Of a DNA stretch of 64,000 nt, positions 33,471 to 45,097 are shown piece after piece (positions within the stretch are counted from its first letter, which is position 1; each line of letters starts with the position of its first letter). Position numbers and translations under genes: made by a program. Source of the DNA: Druceiella hillmani (taxonomy: Eukaryota > Arthropoda > Insecta > Lepidoptera > Hepialidae); assembly GCA_039881145.1 (NCBI GenBank), contig JAYKKI010000037.1:17859001-17923000 (forward strand), written 5' to 3'. A model generated the notes under the pieces. It was not told the origin of the DNA, did no database searches, and saw only the letters and a list, made by a program, of their open reading frames with translations.

Positions 33471-35070
33471 TTTATTTGTTTTAAAGTCTTACGTAAAAAA
33501 AATATATTGTGTACGTTATATTTGATATAATGATTTGAAATTCGTCATACTACTTATTTAAATTTACTTAATCGAGTCTCGGTTCTTTTAATTTTTTTTA
33601 AAATCATGTAACTACAAACTGAGTAGAGCTCCGTTATTTGACTTTTATTGTTTATGGTACCGTCATACCGTAAAAGTATACCTGCATATACGACGAAAGG
33701 TACTCGTATGTCTCAAAGAGCAATAGCGTTATAGGTAAATATTTCGATTTTACCAATTATATTTTAAGATCGAAAGCTACTTCCATCACTCCTATACGAT
33801 GTTATGATTTATGTTTAAGAAATTGTTATCGCGACTGTATCTGTGCGTTAACTTCTTGAAAAGAATAGAAAATTTTCTTAGAAATATGTAGCTACTAAGT
33901 TTATGAATATGTAGTTTATTTGTATAGTGTTTTTTTTAATTATATGCCATGTTAGTTGCCATTTTTCTTGCATGTGCATCTTTATAAAATATATCAAATA
34001 ATGTATACTAAGTTAGCTCCAAGATTGATACTCGTTATCTATTATAATAATTATAAATTAATTTTTTACGTAATTCTAAATTTTATTGAGTGGCCAAATT
34101 GCCATGTCTTATTTTTAGTCGGTCGATTACAATAAACGTAACCTGTATAATTACCCAAGATCTAACGCAATCCACCAGTAAAATTTTAATCAAATTCTTA
34201 AATACTTCCCGCATGATGCGCGATCAAATAAATAGCCTCACAGGTAAACGGATGAAAATTCCAACAACCATATTTTTGTATTCTTTCGCATATTTCATAT
34301 TTCTTCAATTTTTACATCGTAAATACACGCAACAGTAAAATTTTTAGAGTTTAATATTAAATAACCTATCAAAATGACTTGGTTATAAATATTGAAAACA
34401 GATTAAAATTTTATACAATTAAAGAAAATAAGCTTATAACAAAAGACGACCGATGAGGATATCTACCCTCATGCGTCTAACCGTATACTCTTTTTTTTTA
34501 AAGCACTTACCCTCCCCGTGTCCCTCTACACTTCACCGCTGACTAAATCCATTCGTATATATATTGGTGGAAAACTTTATTGTGACCTTTAGAATATGCA
34601 TAGTGCCATCTATTGACGTATACTGTATGAATATTTATAGTAACTACGTCTCAAGTAGAAAGGCACTTATTTATTATTGTTGTATTAAACCATAAACGTT
34701 GCAAATTTTTAAAAATTCGAAGCATGAAACAATAAATTATTCTCTTTTAAATATTAAATTTGCATATCTTTTATTTAAGTGGACGGGCTCCAATAAAATA
34801 AAAATTAAATGTTATTTCAAGTCAATGTTTTCCAAAAACTTCATCCTAATTAAGTCAGAAGTTTTACGTCATGCGTGTTCAAACAAGCACCCAAACAGAC
34901 AAGCGAATAAACATAGAAACAAGCAATGGAAAAAAATCTAAAATAAATTATTTTAGGTACCATTAAATAATTTATTCGATAATATCTTCATTTTACACAC
35001 CTAGTCCAATCTCACAGTTTTATTATATGTATATATAGGAGCTACTTGTCCTAATTTTTTCCCATTTCAG
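33471..35070. other. AT-rich non-coding DNA
   Basis: Frames at 34090-34338 and 34699-34941 match nothing and look like chance. A GTGCCATCTATTGACG word at about 34610 recalls a phrase common in insect repeats but is too short to call. Confidence 0.5.
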
Positions 35071-35139
35071 ACAACACGAAAGGAAACTTTTTTACAGAAT
35101 TTCGCAAAATACGATGCCAGTGAATTCCAACAGACGTAG
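35071..35139 (+). CDS. weak candidate 3'-terminal exon, 22 codons
   Basis: An excellent acceptor (CCTAATTTTTTCCCATTTCAG, ending 35070) is followed by 22 open codons reading TTRKETFLQNFAKYDASEFQ and then QT before TAG at 35137-35139. The composition is balanced and soluble, and an ATAAAA-type polyadenylation word lies about 100 bases on. It is too short to trust alone. No family was recognised. Confidence 0.18.
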   Translation, partial: TTRKETFLQNFAKYDASEFQQT

Positions 35140-38100
35140 AGCTCATTAAGAATGTTCAAAATGTTTCTTTCGACGCCTTTTTTTTATTACTTTATATGAT
35201 CGTGAAGTGAGATAACAAAACTAAAACAATAAGCGATGAAATAAAAATTTAAAACATTCCTCAAAACTGCCGTTCACTAAGAAATCTAAGTTTTATTTTA
35301 ATTTTATTCTTAGCAATTTAAAAAGAGTTTCCAAGAAGAAACATTGCTATACGGACATACATTAAAATATGTTTGGAGCAGATACACAAACAAATACCAG
35401 AGTGTTTGAATTAATGTACCCAATGTTTAAATTTTAATGCAGAACACTGAAAATTACATTAAAATATGGAAAATACTTCAATTTTTCAAAACAACCGCTT
35501 TGATGAGAAATAATGCAAATAAAAGGAAAGGATGTTACCAACTTTAAAATTCAAATAGTTTACACTTTCAAATCTTTTTTTGCAATTATCATCCTCACTC
35601 ACGTTTTTTTCATATTGCAGCGATAATAACATTTCCACGCCTCGTACAAGGATTCATATTTTAATGAAAGATTGATTGGTTCAAGAAAGCAAAGTAAATT
35701 TCTACTACGCAAAAGAAAATGAATTATATAAATTGGTCATGTCGATTGGGCCAAATTGAGATTAACGCACCGGTTTTTTATAAAAGCTTATATTCTGATA
35801 ATATTACTAGTATAATGGAATTCAATTCGAGGGTACTTAAAATATAATCAGTAAATTATTAGCTACTTATGAAAGTTTGAATATTTAGGAACAAATAGTA
35901 GCTAAGAATAATGGATACCTCCACAAATATTTCATTTACCGTGTAAAATACGGTGAAATATAAATTTATTTCACAGGTGTAAATTTATTGTAATTTTCTC
36001 AAATATGATTTATTAGATCTGAAACTGGCGCCAGTTTTTCTTCAAACTTTACTTCTAATGATACCTTGTAACCTTTTTTCGCATTTTCAACTTTAGCAGT
36101 TTAAAATATAAAACAAATATTTTCAGCAGTTTCAACGATTCCCCTGAACAAATTTATTATATATTTTTTTAAAAATATTACACTGTTTTGATTAATGTTC
36201 ATTACAATTGAAAATAAAACATATATTCCTTTTTATCATATTTGCCTTCTTCAACATTCTCAACGTAATTCGGAGTAATTAATCAATTTCAAGTGGACAT
36301 GGGAGTGACCTTACAAAAGTTCCATTTTTTTTGAAGCCCGGAAACTTAAAAATAACCTAAAAAATCTAAAAATATTTTGAACAATTTTACCCGGCTTGAT
36401 TCACTTATGGCACACCAACTTACTGGTCATTCTTCTTTTAATACAACTTGGCACTACATTACGTAAATAATTTGGAAACTTTTTCGTCGTAATACAAATA
36501 TATTACTTAATATGTATTAAGAATGTTACTTAACACTTAACATTACAAACAATAATGTTACTTAAAATATATTAAGTAACATTAATTTCAAATTTTAATT
36601 TATATAAAAATACACATTAATAATACGTGCACGGAAAAACAAAAGATGCAAAATTAAAAAAAAAATTTAAAGTATAGTAATGACTAGGTCATAAAATGTG
36701 AAATCAAAAATTATTTATTAATTGTAAATAATAACACATACAGGAGATATTACTATGGACAGGAGACATAAATGGACATGCTTATTAAATGTATTTTGTT
36801 TATTAGTAACTTTGTTCGATTTGTCAGCATCTTACATTATTGAGGTGTATTATATTATACCGGTATAACTTAAATGATTAAATTCAGGTATTATACGTAC
36901 ATCTTGCTTCATAAAACAAAGCGAGGCCGTAACACATTGATGTTAATAAGATTCTGATACTTCACCGCGTTTTTAAATGCGATTTGGAGCGTTACAAGAC
37001 GTAAATACGAATTCGCCGTAATAGAAATTAGATTTTCCGCACAAAAAAAAATAAAACAAAACCCGAGAGAGACGTTTCGCGGGAAATATCGTTGATACTT
37101 TATGTAGATGCGACGGTGAAGTGTATGAATATAATTTACTCAGAAATCAGAGTTCAAAATTATCAAAATAAATATACCTCGTGGTAATTATCCCGATGAT
37201 GATCATTGTAATTATCTGATAATAAATATTTATGTAACTTGTATTATCTAACAGCTTTTACGTTAGATGTAAATAGTTTAGTTAAATTACACACATTTCG
37301 CAATTTAAAACTTATAAAAGTACATATAGTACAATACTAATCAACATTTTGGACATAATAATTATTTTGGTCATCTGATAAAGTGGTCCAATTGAAATTC
37401 ATTGACTTGAATTCTTCTTGACGAAGGATTCTTCTTGAAGAATAAGGTATTAAGTTTTACCCATGCTTTTTCTGTAAAAACCAAAATTATATAATTTTTT
37501 CCGACATGTTTGACACAAATGGGGTTATCTCTGCAAACAAAAACCAGGTGAGAGAGAGAGGAAAGGATAAATTGATTTCTGATCTTTGATACATTTTGAG
37601 ATATATTCCAGCGGAAACCATTAGTGAGACCTTTAAAGAAACCTCACAATGTATATTCGCTGCCATCCCTAAACACTTTTAAATACAGGAACACATATTA
37701 GAATTGGCTCTAGCACATAGTTTATATTTGTCGGATATTTTCAATGATTATCCTTTGGAATATAAATCTTTCTCTTATGATGGGTTAAGCAATGTATGTT
37801 TAGGGAACTAAAATCCACATACGTAGTTACTAAATTCACACTGCACAAGCAGCTTATTCAGAATACTATAATGTCGTACCTTAACCGAAGCCACACCTGG
37901 ACCGAATAAATTGACTAAATAAATATTCCTCTCGACCTCCCTTCTGAACTTAATTCAATCTCTAACACGTTTATAATGTTCGAAATAATGTCAGGATTAG
38001 AGCTACAGCGACAGGTTTAAATCTTAGAGAACTGAGTTTACTGTGAATAGTTCACTAAATATTTGTCTATTTTGTCCAATGAGAGATGGAAATTTAGGTC

Positions 38101-38409
38101 AATATTATGGGATAGTGGATAAAATTGATGGTAACTATTCTAAAAAGTTATTAAGCGATAGGATGGATTAGTGTACATTTTTAAATTTAAGGTATTTTGT
38201 TTTAATTAATCTGTTACTTTATATTTTTATACGATCGACATTGAAACAGAACTCTGTCTGAAATCGTTCGTTTAAGACCAGTTTTTTCTCGTACGTAAAC
38301 TTTGTGGTCGCTATGCGTTATTTGTCAATGTTTTTTTAAAGCTAACTATATTAATAACAGTTCTTATGTTTGCTTAAAGATTATGGACAATTTGATTGAC
38401 AAATTGATT
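35140..38409. other. AT-rich non-coding DNA
   Basis: More than 3 kb with no supported gene. A small inverted repeat, TAATGTTACTTAA with its complement, lies at 36553-36584. The stretch 36955-37110 has more CpG than its surroundings but is frameless. Confidence 0.5.
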
Positions 38410-38830
38410 ATAAGGTAATAATTCGTCCTATTTACGTTCATATCAAATAAATAGCATGTCATAATAAGACCAAACGTAAATTTTGTTCTGATTACTTGTA
38501 TATGAGAAGTAAAAAAGTCAGTTGTTTATGAAAAAAAAATAAACGCAAAAATGGTTGGAATTATTTTAAATTGAAGGAAAATATCAGAGTTTTAGTCATA
38601 ATTCTTTATACAGGCTTCTAACTACTGTAAGGAGTTTCAAGTAGTAAAGGAACGTAGCATGTTACTATGAGGCACACTTAAATATATGTTACTGTTTACA
38701 TAGTATGTTACTGTTTATCGTATCCCGATACGATAAATTTTCGTTCATTGAAACGTGGTATACAAACGAAAAATGATCACTCTATAGGATACAATTAAGT
38801 AATATCGTATAACAAATATTTATAATCACA
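38410..38830 (+). repeat. dispersed repeat family C, copy 1
   Basis: Related to 57040-57440. Shared, in order: 'CGTAAATTTTG', TTTGTATA(C/T)GAGAAGTAAA, TCAGTTGTTT.TGAAAAAA, a 'TTAGTCATAAT' or equivalent spacer, AAGTAG...GGAACGTAG.ATGTT and a 3' part ending near TCAAGTAATAT or TTAAGTAATATCG. This copy contains a perfect 11-base-arm palindrome at 38714-38737 (TTTATCGTATC and complement). There is no coding frame and the class of element is unknown. Confidence 0.75.
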
Positions 38831-40325
38831 AAATAATAGAAAAATTAAAAATTTAGCAATAATAGCTACAAAAGTAGGAAATATATTTTCGTATTTTAAA
38901 TCAAATGTTAATATATACTAGGCGTTCCACAATTTAAATAATGTCTTTGAGCTCTAATTTAAAAGAAATATTAAAAATTTAAAATGTTCAAACTTGAAAA
39001 TAAGATTTACTGAATGTGATGTCAGTATCATTGAAAAACCTAATGATACATAAAATGTCACAATTTAACAAATATCTAATTGATAGAAACTTTCCTTTTA
39101 GGAGTTTTTAGTTTATTATTTTCTACGTGTTCAGTCATTCCTTAAGCGGGCGACACAAATATTAAGTGTTAGCAGTTTTTTTACTACTTGATGAAAAGTT
39201 GTATGAAAAATGTAAAAGTGCAAGTAAAACGATATGAAATATGTTATGTAGCCACTGTGAAACAACAAAATTACAGGTGAGCTTTTAATTTTAGTGTCGT
39301 ATTTAACTGTGTATTTTTGGAAAAGTTTTGTACATTTATTGAAAGGCGACACACCAAAACAAACTCAAATCTAAGAATATAACGAAAACAAAATAAATAT
39401 TATTTCAAATTTTACTTATATTTTTTTTACTTAGATAAGTCAGGAATATATAAAAAACCTAATATCCGATATTATTTTATTATCTTTTTTTTAATGACGT
39501 CATTTATACTTAATTCGTTATTAAATGATTTATAGTGCTTAACTCCTCGTTCAAGAAAACGAGTTGGTTTTGTATTTAAAGGCATATTGTAAAAAACAAT
39601 GACGATTTAATAAATCAACACCATTAAAAGTGAATTAAGTAAGTGAAAGTATTATGCTAAATGTCTAAATATAATGCTAATTATCTAAATATAATGAGCA
39701 CAGTGGTGGTACTATAATATCGTTGTCCTCTATTAAAATTTGATTTATTTATAATGACATATACATGCTTCAACATTTATTGACGTTCTTAATTAACATA
39801 AATAATAACCTAATATATCTATGATTAGACCAGGAATGAGTTATACTGTATGAACTACTACCAGCAAAATTGAGTAACAGTGGAACCATTAAGGTATCAA
39901 TAGAATCCCCTGCATATTATAAATGCAGATGAATCAATCAATACCTCTGACCACACTGTGGTTCTTTAGTATATAAAGCACAGTTTATATTAAGTGCAAC
40001 ATAAATCGATATGAAAATAAAATTGTATAAACTTGCGAATCAAGAACACAATTACTTCATTAAAAGTGTGTTAGTTCATATCAAGTACATGATCCATATA
40101 AACCATGTTTGCATATAAACAAAATTAAGGCCAATATCCACAACTCCTTTAATTCAGTTATGATGGTTTTCAAAAAGTGAGTTAGGGCAAAATTTGTGTG
40201 TTCACAATATGTATTATCATACTAACTTTTATGTTTCTATGTCATACAGTTTCGAAGAAAACCGGCTGTGAATATGACAAAACACAAACATATTGCCTGT
40301 TTTATTTTTGGCACGCCGCAAGACA
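38831..40325. other. AT-rich non-coding DNA
   Basis: No supported feature. A 73-codon minus-strand frame (39352-39131) matches nothing. Confidence 0.5.
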
Positions 40326-40396
40326 TGCTCTATATTTTAAAATTTAATACATCTGGAAGATCTGCTCCATATTTTAAAATTTAATACATTTAGTTT
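40326..40396. repeat. tandem duplication, 36-bp unit, 2 copies
   Basis: TGCTCTATATTTTAAAATTT (40326) and TGCTCCATATTTTAAAATTT (40362) start two nearly identical 36-base units. A second small duplication (GCGAGCGCTTC and GCGTGCGCTTC) follows at 40410-40450. Confidence 0.85.
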
Positions 40397-40767
40397 TTCT
40401 TGAACCCTTGCGAGCGCTTCTAAAAATCCATGTTATTGCGTGCGCTTCCGAAAATACATATGTTAAATATAAAAAATAAGTCGGGTTCAGAAATAAGACG
40501 AACACTTATTTGTTTCGTATGTCCTCTAGTATATTTCTAAAGGTACGGGTATGTACAAAAAATCAGGAAAAAAATAATTTTGCTACTCCTGTAAATGACT
40601 CTTTAAACAATATCCCTACACTAAATAGAGAAATAATTTTTTTCGAGTAATTAATATGCCCATCTAAAATTTTCTACTAAATATTTTCCAGTTTTAGTTT
40701 ATGTGTTAATACAATTTATTGCTGTACAAAAGTTTCTACGTTAAGGTTTTTCTGGTAAAAACAACTG

Positions 40768-40768
<1 letters not shown>
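40397..40768. other. AT-rich non-coding DNA
   Basis: No feature beyond the small GCGC-containing duplication at its start. Confidence 0.5.

Positions 40769-40832
<64 letters not shown>
40769..40832. repeat. (TA)n microsatellite
   Basis: Uninterrupted TA, about 63 bases. Confidence 0.97.
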
Positions 40833-40839
<7 letters not shown>

Positions 40840-42238
40840 CTGAATCGCAATCTTCGTTACTTATTTGTTAAGATGCAATATGGTGAATTTATTGTAATCC
40901 AAATGCCTTCAATAGTTTTCATAATTTTTAACTGTTATGTATTTTAGAAAATTTAATTTCATTATGAGGAAGAAATTAAATTTTTAATAAATACTTCGGA
41001 AAAATTTCGATAATTTCGGAAAGTCGATATAAACCAATTTTATTTTCAACATATTCAATTTAATAATTTCACAAATAAAGGAATAATTGATCACATTCAA
41101 TAATATCTCACAGGTTTGCATGAAAAATAAAAAATATTTTTGATGCGCTATAATGTTGTGAATATGTAGTAAAATGACTTTTTACTAGATATAGATATAT
41201 CGTCCAAAAGAATGATTCAATATAATGTAATGAAACTTATTTTTACTTTTAATGTATAGACACGTCTCAAAGCATTAAAAGAGTAATAAAAACAACGTCA
41301 GAGAGTGTGGAAAATATTTATTGAAAAATACAACCAGACTTCATAAATATTGTACATGTGTATTCCCTACTCAATCAGCCAAAAAATTCTAGTAAATATT
41401 TTCATACTAACAAAAAGTATTACATATTTATGTGTTTAATTTTATTAACAAATGTTTATTATTTGAATGTTTACTGAATTGGCAAAAAAAGAAAAATGGG
41501 GGAAGCCAGCAAGAGTAGCCAAAGTGAAAATGAAATTTTACTGCTGCGAATGCAATTTAATTCTTTATCTTTCTATGAAATTATTACTTTGCCGATTTAA
41601 TCGCTGTTTATTTATCTTTAGATATATATTTCACTTTTTGGCTTGATTTCATTCACTTAACTTTAAATTATCGGTTACCCATATAAGACTACTACACGAT
41701 GATTTCATTAACTCTGAATTAAAATTATTTCAAAATAAAATATCTTTTGAAACACATATTTTTGCATTGAAACTAGGACTAATTATTTCTTTCATAAAAT
41801 TTTGGAAGTAGCATGAAAAAATCAAGCTGGTATATTTTAAAATAATATTACCTTATTCTTAGCATATCACGTAAAATGGCTGCAAAGAAATTTAAACTAA
41901 ATTAAATATTAAATTGAAAGTAGAACTTTTTTATTGAGTGCGTTATCTACATTAATTAAAAATTAATATGAAAATTCCCAACAACCATATAAAAAGACTA
42001 AAATTTGAAGAAATACGGAATTTAACTTACAGTTCATCCCAAGGGTAAACAAACTTATGAAAAATTTCAAAGACCAAATTCTTTTAAACAAAATAAATAT
42101 TTTTTACAATATTAAGTTTTAGTTTTGTTAATGACCTTAGAACAACATAAGTTATGTAACATGTGTTTTTTTAATACAACTTTTTTCATTTTTGTGAAAG
42201 AAGGTTACTGGGGCTAATTTCATATTTTAATTTTTTAC
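40833..42238. other. AT-rich DNA, probably intronic or 3' to the minus-strand exons
   Basis: On the minus strand this lies downstream of the exon at 42239-42445. I looked for a continuation. A 28-base minus-strand stretch near 41880-41855, between TTTCTTTGCAG and GTAATA, would keep the phase, but it is too small to call. No convincing next exon was found. Confidence 0.4.
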
Positions 42239-42445
42239 CTTGAGATCGTGAGTAGTTTGCAAAAAACTGGACTAAATAAGAGGAGAATCCTGCCACCGAC
42301 AGTTTTATTTGGAGAATATCGTCATCAACACGGCTAACTTCTTTAAAATTAAAGTAGGCAACTACTACCAAGCATAAAGCATATTCGGTATATCTTAGTA
42401 GATACGTAGGCAATACATTCACAAAATTTTCTAGCAGTGGAACTC
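42239..42445 (-). CDS. internal coding exon of an unidentified membrane protein gene
   Basis: On the minus strand the exon is bounded by an acceptor (TTTTCATCCTAG before 42445) and a donor (CTCAAG then GTAAAA, at 42238). It is 207 bases, exactly 69 codons, entering and leaving in phase 1. The peptide starts VPLLENFVNVLPTYLLRYTE, continues with a hydrophobic stretch YALCLVVVAYFNF (a probable membrane segment), then a charged KEVSRVDDDILQIK loop, and a second less hydrophobic stretch VAGFSSYLVQFF. Phase 1 entry matches the phase 1 exit of the exon at 42688-42817, with a 242-base intron between, so both belong to one gene. I do not recognise the family; the membrane-loop-membrane layout faintly recalls DRAM/Frag1-type proteins but not well enough to name. 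The frame also stays open past the donor to 42186. Confidence 0.6.
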
Positions 42446-42687
42446 CTAGGATGAAAACCATGTTAAAATTAGTGAGCTGAGTCTAAATTAGTCTTAAAAC
42501 AAGTCTGCTTTAAACATTTTTGTGTAGGCTGATAACACTGCTTTATGTAGATAATTACTCAAATCAGATCTAAAATCGTTCTTATAAACAGCTAAATCCT
42601 CAGTAAGTCAGGGTATGTAACAGAATCCAAAGTTATATTAAATCAGTACAATACAGATGATGAGAAGTAGCCAGCACATGTCTTTAC
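42446..42687 (-). other. predicted 242-base intron
   Basis: Minus-strand interval between donor GTAAAG (at 42687) and acceptor CCTAG (ending 42446). If unspliced, the upstream frame would continue for a hydrophobic tail (CWLLLIICIVLI) and stop at 42638, which could be a real alternative C-terminal anchor. Intron retention is therefore worth keeping in mind. Confidence 0.5.
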
Positions 42688-42817
42688 CAAAATAAGGTGG
42701 AAGGCTGTCTGGGTCCAAAAGTTGTTCTGGTTCTAGATGCCCAAGATCAAGTTGAATATCTTCACTATCTATCTTCCCGATACCCATACGATGAGCCCTG
42801 GTGGAATCTATGCGAGC
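42688..42817 (-). CDS. coding exon upstream of the 42239-42445 exon
   Basis: This is the most convincing coding stretch in the window. On the minus strand a good acceptor (TTTTATATTTGCACAG, ending at 42818) is followed by 130 bases of balanced, G+C-richer codons: 43 codons plus one base. The peptide reads ARIDSTRAHRMGIGKIDSED, then acidic and proline-rich sequence including LEPEQLLDPDSLPPYF. It is hydrophilic and probably lies outside the membrane, N-terminal to the hydrophobic segments of the next exon. The donor is G then GTAAAG at 42687. Splicing to 42445 restores a Gly codon and keeps the frame open. The exon begins in phase 0, so at least one more upstream exon is needed; none was found with confidence. 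No family was recognised. Confidence 0.65.
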
Positions 42818-43555
42818 CTGTGCAAATATAAAATAATTATGAGTAATAAAACTTTATTCTAATGTCGCTGATTAACACATCTCGCAACCAGCTCGGATAA
42901 TGATATTAATTTTTCATGCCTACGCACTGAATCTATGTTTTTGTTTTATGCAGGTAAGCCCGAAAATAATTTTGAAAATAATAATATCGATTGGAAAATC
43001 CGACTTATGGAAATATTATCGGTTGGCAAAATCCGTCTTACGAACATATTTAATTTTGGAACTAAAAGTCGCCTTTTCAGCTATCTGTGGATCTCGATAC
43101 GGGAATATTTATATTATCCATATTTATGTAAATAGGATAATAGTACGCATCTACTTAAAATTACCGGATGAAAAATGAAACTAATGCAGAACCGTTGTGA
43201 CAAAAGCAAAAAACCAGAGGTTATCGAAAACTAAGAAATAAATTGTAGTCGTATCAGACACGAAATAGTTAGTAAACGATACGATTGGATTGATTGGAGG
43301 ACATCGGACAATTAAACTTAGCTTCTAAACAAGGAATTAAATACAAAGAAATGTATTCTATACAGATATAATGAATCGCTCTAACGCTCTATTAAATGAA
43401 TGGAAAAATATTGAGGCCAGTGAAATAAAGAGAGTGTTTTCTTAGTTACGAACGTAGAAGCTGGAACTTAAAAGTAATATAGTTGGAGACTGGTACAGAA
43501 AGATAATATTTTCTAAATCTACAATAACATTTCTCAAACCTACAATCTACGTACC
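42818..43555. other. probable intron or 5' region of the minus-strand gene
   Basis: No minus-strand exon could be supported. Two overlapping plus-strand frames at 42900-43178 follow a TTTTATGCAG site but have no recognisable product. Confidence 0.4.
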
Positions 43556-43684
43556 ACACACGCATGCACGCACGCACGCACGCGCGCAAGCAGGCACGTA
43601 CGCACGTACGCACGCAATCACGCACGAACGCACGCAAGCACGCACGCACGCAAGCACGCACGCACGCACACACGCACGCAAGCA
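43556..43684. repeat. (ACGC)n imperfect microsatellite
   Basis: About 129 bases built from CACGCACG, CACGTACG, CAAGCACG and CGCGCG words. The alternating purine-pyrimidine pattern favours Z-DNA. Cys/Arg/Ala- and Thr/His-rich frames on both strands come from the repeat. It lies between the candidate promoter and the first exon of the minus-strand gene. Confidence 0.95.
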
Positions 43685-43759
43685 TTCCATTTGGTATAAA
43701 ATATTGGTGTTATGGAGTAAAAAATTCTCATATGAGTAAAAAAATTTTTTTCCATTTTT

Positions 43760-44000
43760 TAACAAGCAATTTGTAACCTTTTATACTTTTAAATTTCCCG
43801 CCACTATTTGTGTGCGTCGTGATAAATTGAAATATGGACGCGTGGTTTGGAAAACAAAATGCGCATGCTCTCTCTAATGATTGAATTCGAATTAGGGTTC
43901 GGGGCGGGGCTCAATCTCGACGCATAGGTGCAGAAAAGAAGTAGGAGAGGGGGAAAGGGGAGAAGGAAGGGGGGAATGTAATGAGCTAGTGAGTCTTTAT
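43760..44000 (-). promoter_or_regulatory. candidate promoter for the minus-strand gene
   Basis: Read on the minus strand, a long pyrimidine tract (CCCCCCTTCCTTCTCCCCTT, near 43975-43935) is followed by a GCCCCGCCCC GC-box (43912-43899), several CpGs including GCATGCGC, and then TATAAAAG at 43785-43778. The region is markedly richer in G and C than its surroundings. It lies about 1 kb upstream of the exon at 42817. The order of GA/CT tract, GC-box and TATA is what a promoter would show. No initiator or first exon could be fixed, and a repeat insertion is the alternative. Confidence 0.3.
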
Positions 44001-44749
44001 GCATTCCATTTCATTTAAAAATATGGTGATAAATATAATAGGATCAATAAGTCGGATTCATAGCTAGAGTGGCCATGCAATATTTTTCTGAAAGTTAGAC
44101 TTATGGTAGCAAATTTAAAAATATTTTAAAAAATAAATTAAAAATATCCATATTTATTTTTTGAGGGTGGGCGATCATAACGGAAAGCATAGCTAATTTT
44201 TAAAAAATCGAAAAATAGGATTAGGGCCTCGTAAATATGTTTTCTTATTTTTACTTGATGTATTTACCTTATTGGAACATTTTGTCAAAATTACGATAGT
44301 CTTCTTATTTCCGAAACTACTCAAATTAATATTGTAAAATAGCAATTGTTTAGAAGCCTACGCAAAAGTTGTAGGACAAATGTATCGATTAAACTAAATT
44401 TTATAATGTTTTAATTCCGATGAAACATATAGCAGGCAATGTATTTTTTGTTGTAAAAAATTATATTTGTATATGGTTAAATGGAAATAACTTGCGCACT
44501 TAAATGTTTATAAGTACTAAAAATGTGTACAGAACCTTGATTACGCTAGTTTTTAATATACGGTGTAGCAAAATTAACTTGTTCTGTTTATGTAATACAT
44601 CTAAGAAAAGACGTATAATTTTGCAATCATATCGACATTGAACTAATATGTGAACTAGAATAAAACACAATCAACTAACATTTTTAGCGATTTGAGTTAT
44701 TATTAGAATTTACTTTCAGTAGAACATAACTGACTCCAAGATATAGGAC
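44001..44749. other. AT-rich non-coding DNA
   Basis: No supported feature. Confidence 0.5.
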
Positions 44750-45097
44750 ATGTTCTATCGAGTTCTAAATGGGATCTTCAAATCAATTAGTTACTACATT
44801 AGTTTAAATGAACGGTTGGAAGCAGATAATGACACTACCTTCCGTATAAATATTTTATTTCATGTTAGCTACTACTTAGATTTATTGCTTTTTTTAATAG
44901 ATAAATGGTTTCAGGAAATGTCGCATGAATATAAACATTATACACAACTTGAACCCAAGCGTTGCGACGCTGCAGCAATTGTTTACCACGGGATGACTTT
45001 ATCTTTGGTATCTGACGTTGGGTATTGCCTTATTTTCTATTATTTGAGATTGTCTTTTGCGCTTTGTAATGTGTGGCTATCGCCACCTAGTAGGTGA
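44750..45097 (+). CDS. unidentified open frame, 115 codons, low confidence
   Basis: ATG 44750 to TGA 45095-45097. The first two thirds are Phe/Tyr/Leu-rich, as chance frames in AT-rich DNA are. The last third (HYTQLEPKRCDAAAIVYHGM and onward) is more balanced and coincides with a G+C-richer patch that continues beyond the stop to about 45230 (ATGGCGCAATCTCGGGCG). That patch may be the real signal: an old insertion partly in this frame. No family was recognised, and no promoter or splice sites support it. Confidence 0.15.
   Translation: MFYRVLNGIFKSISYYISLNERLEADNDTTFRINILFHVSYYLDLLLFLIDKWFQEMSHEYKHYTQLEPKRCDAAAIVYHGMTLSLVSDVGYCLIFYYLRLSFALCNVWLSPPSR

Noticed and set aside
42239..42445. Naming the exon as a DRAM/Frag1 family member
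   Set aside because: The K.V...D..I.IKL..AG pattern is suggestive but the spacing to the next conserved block differs and the upstream exon does not fit the family.
43446..43776. Cys/Arg/Ala- and Thr/His-rich proteins
   Set aside because: All are translations of the (ACGC)n microsatellite in different frames.
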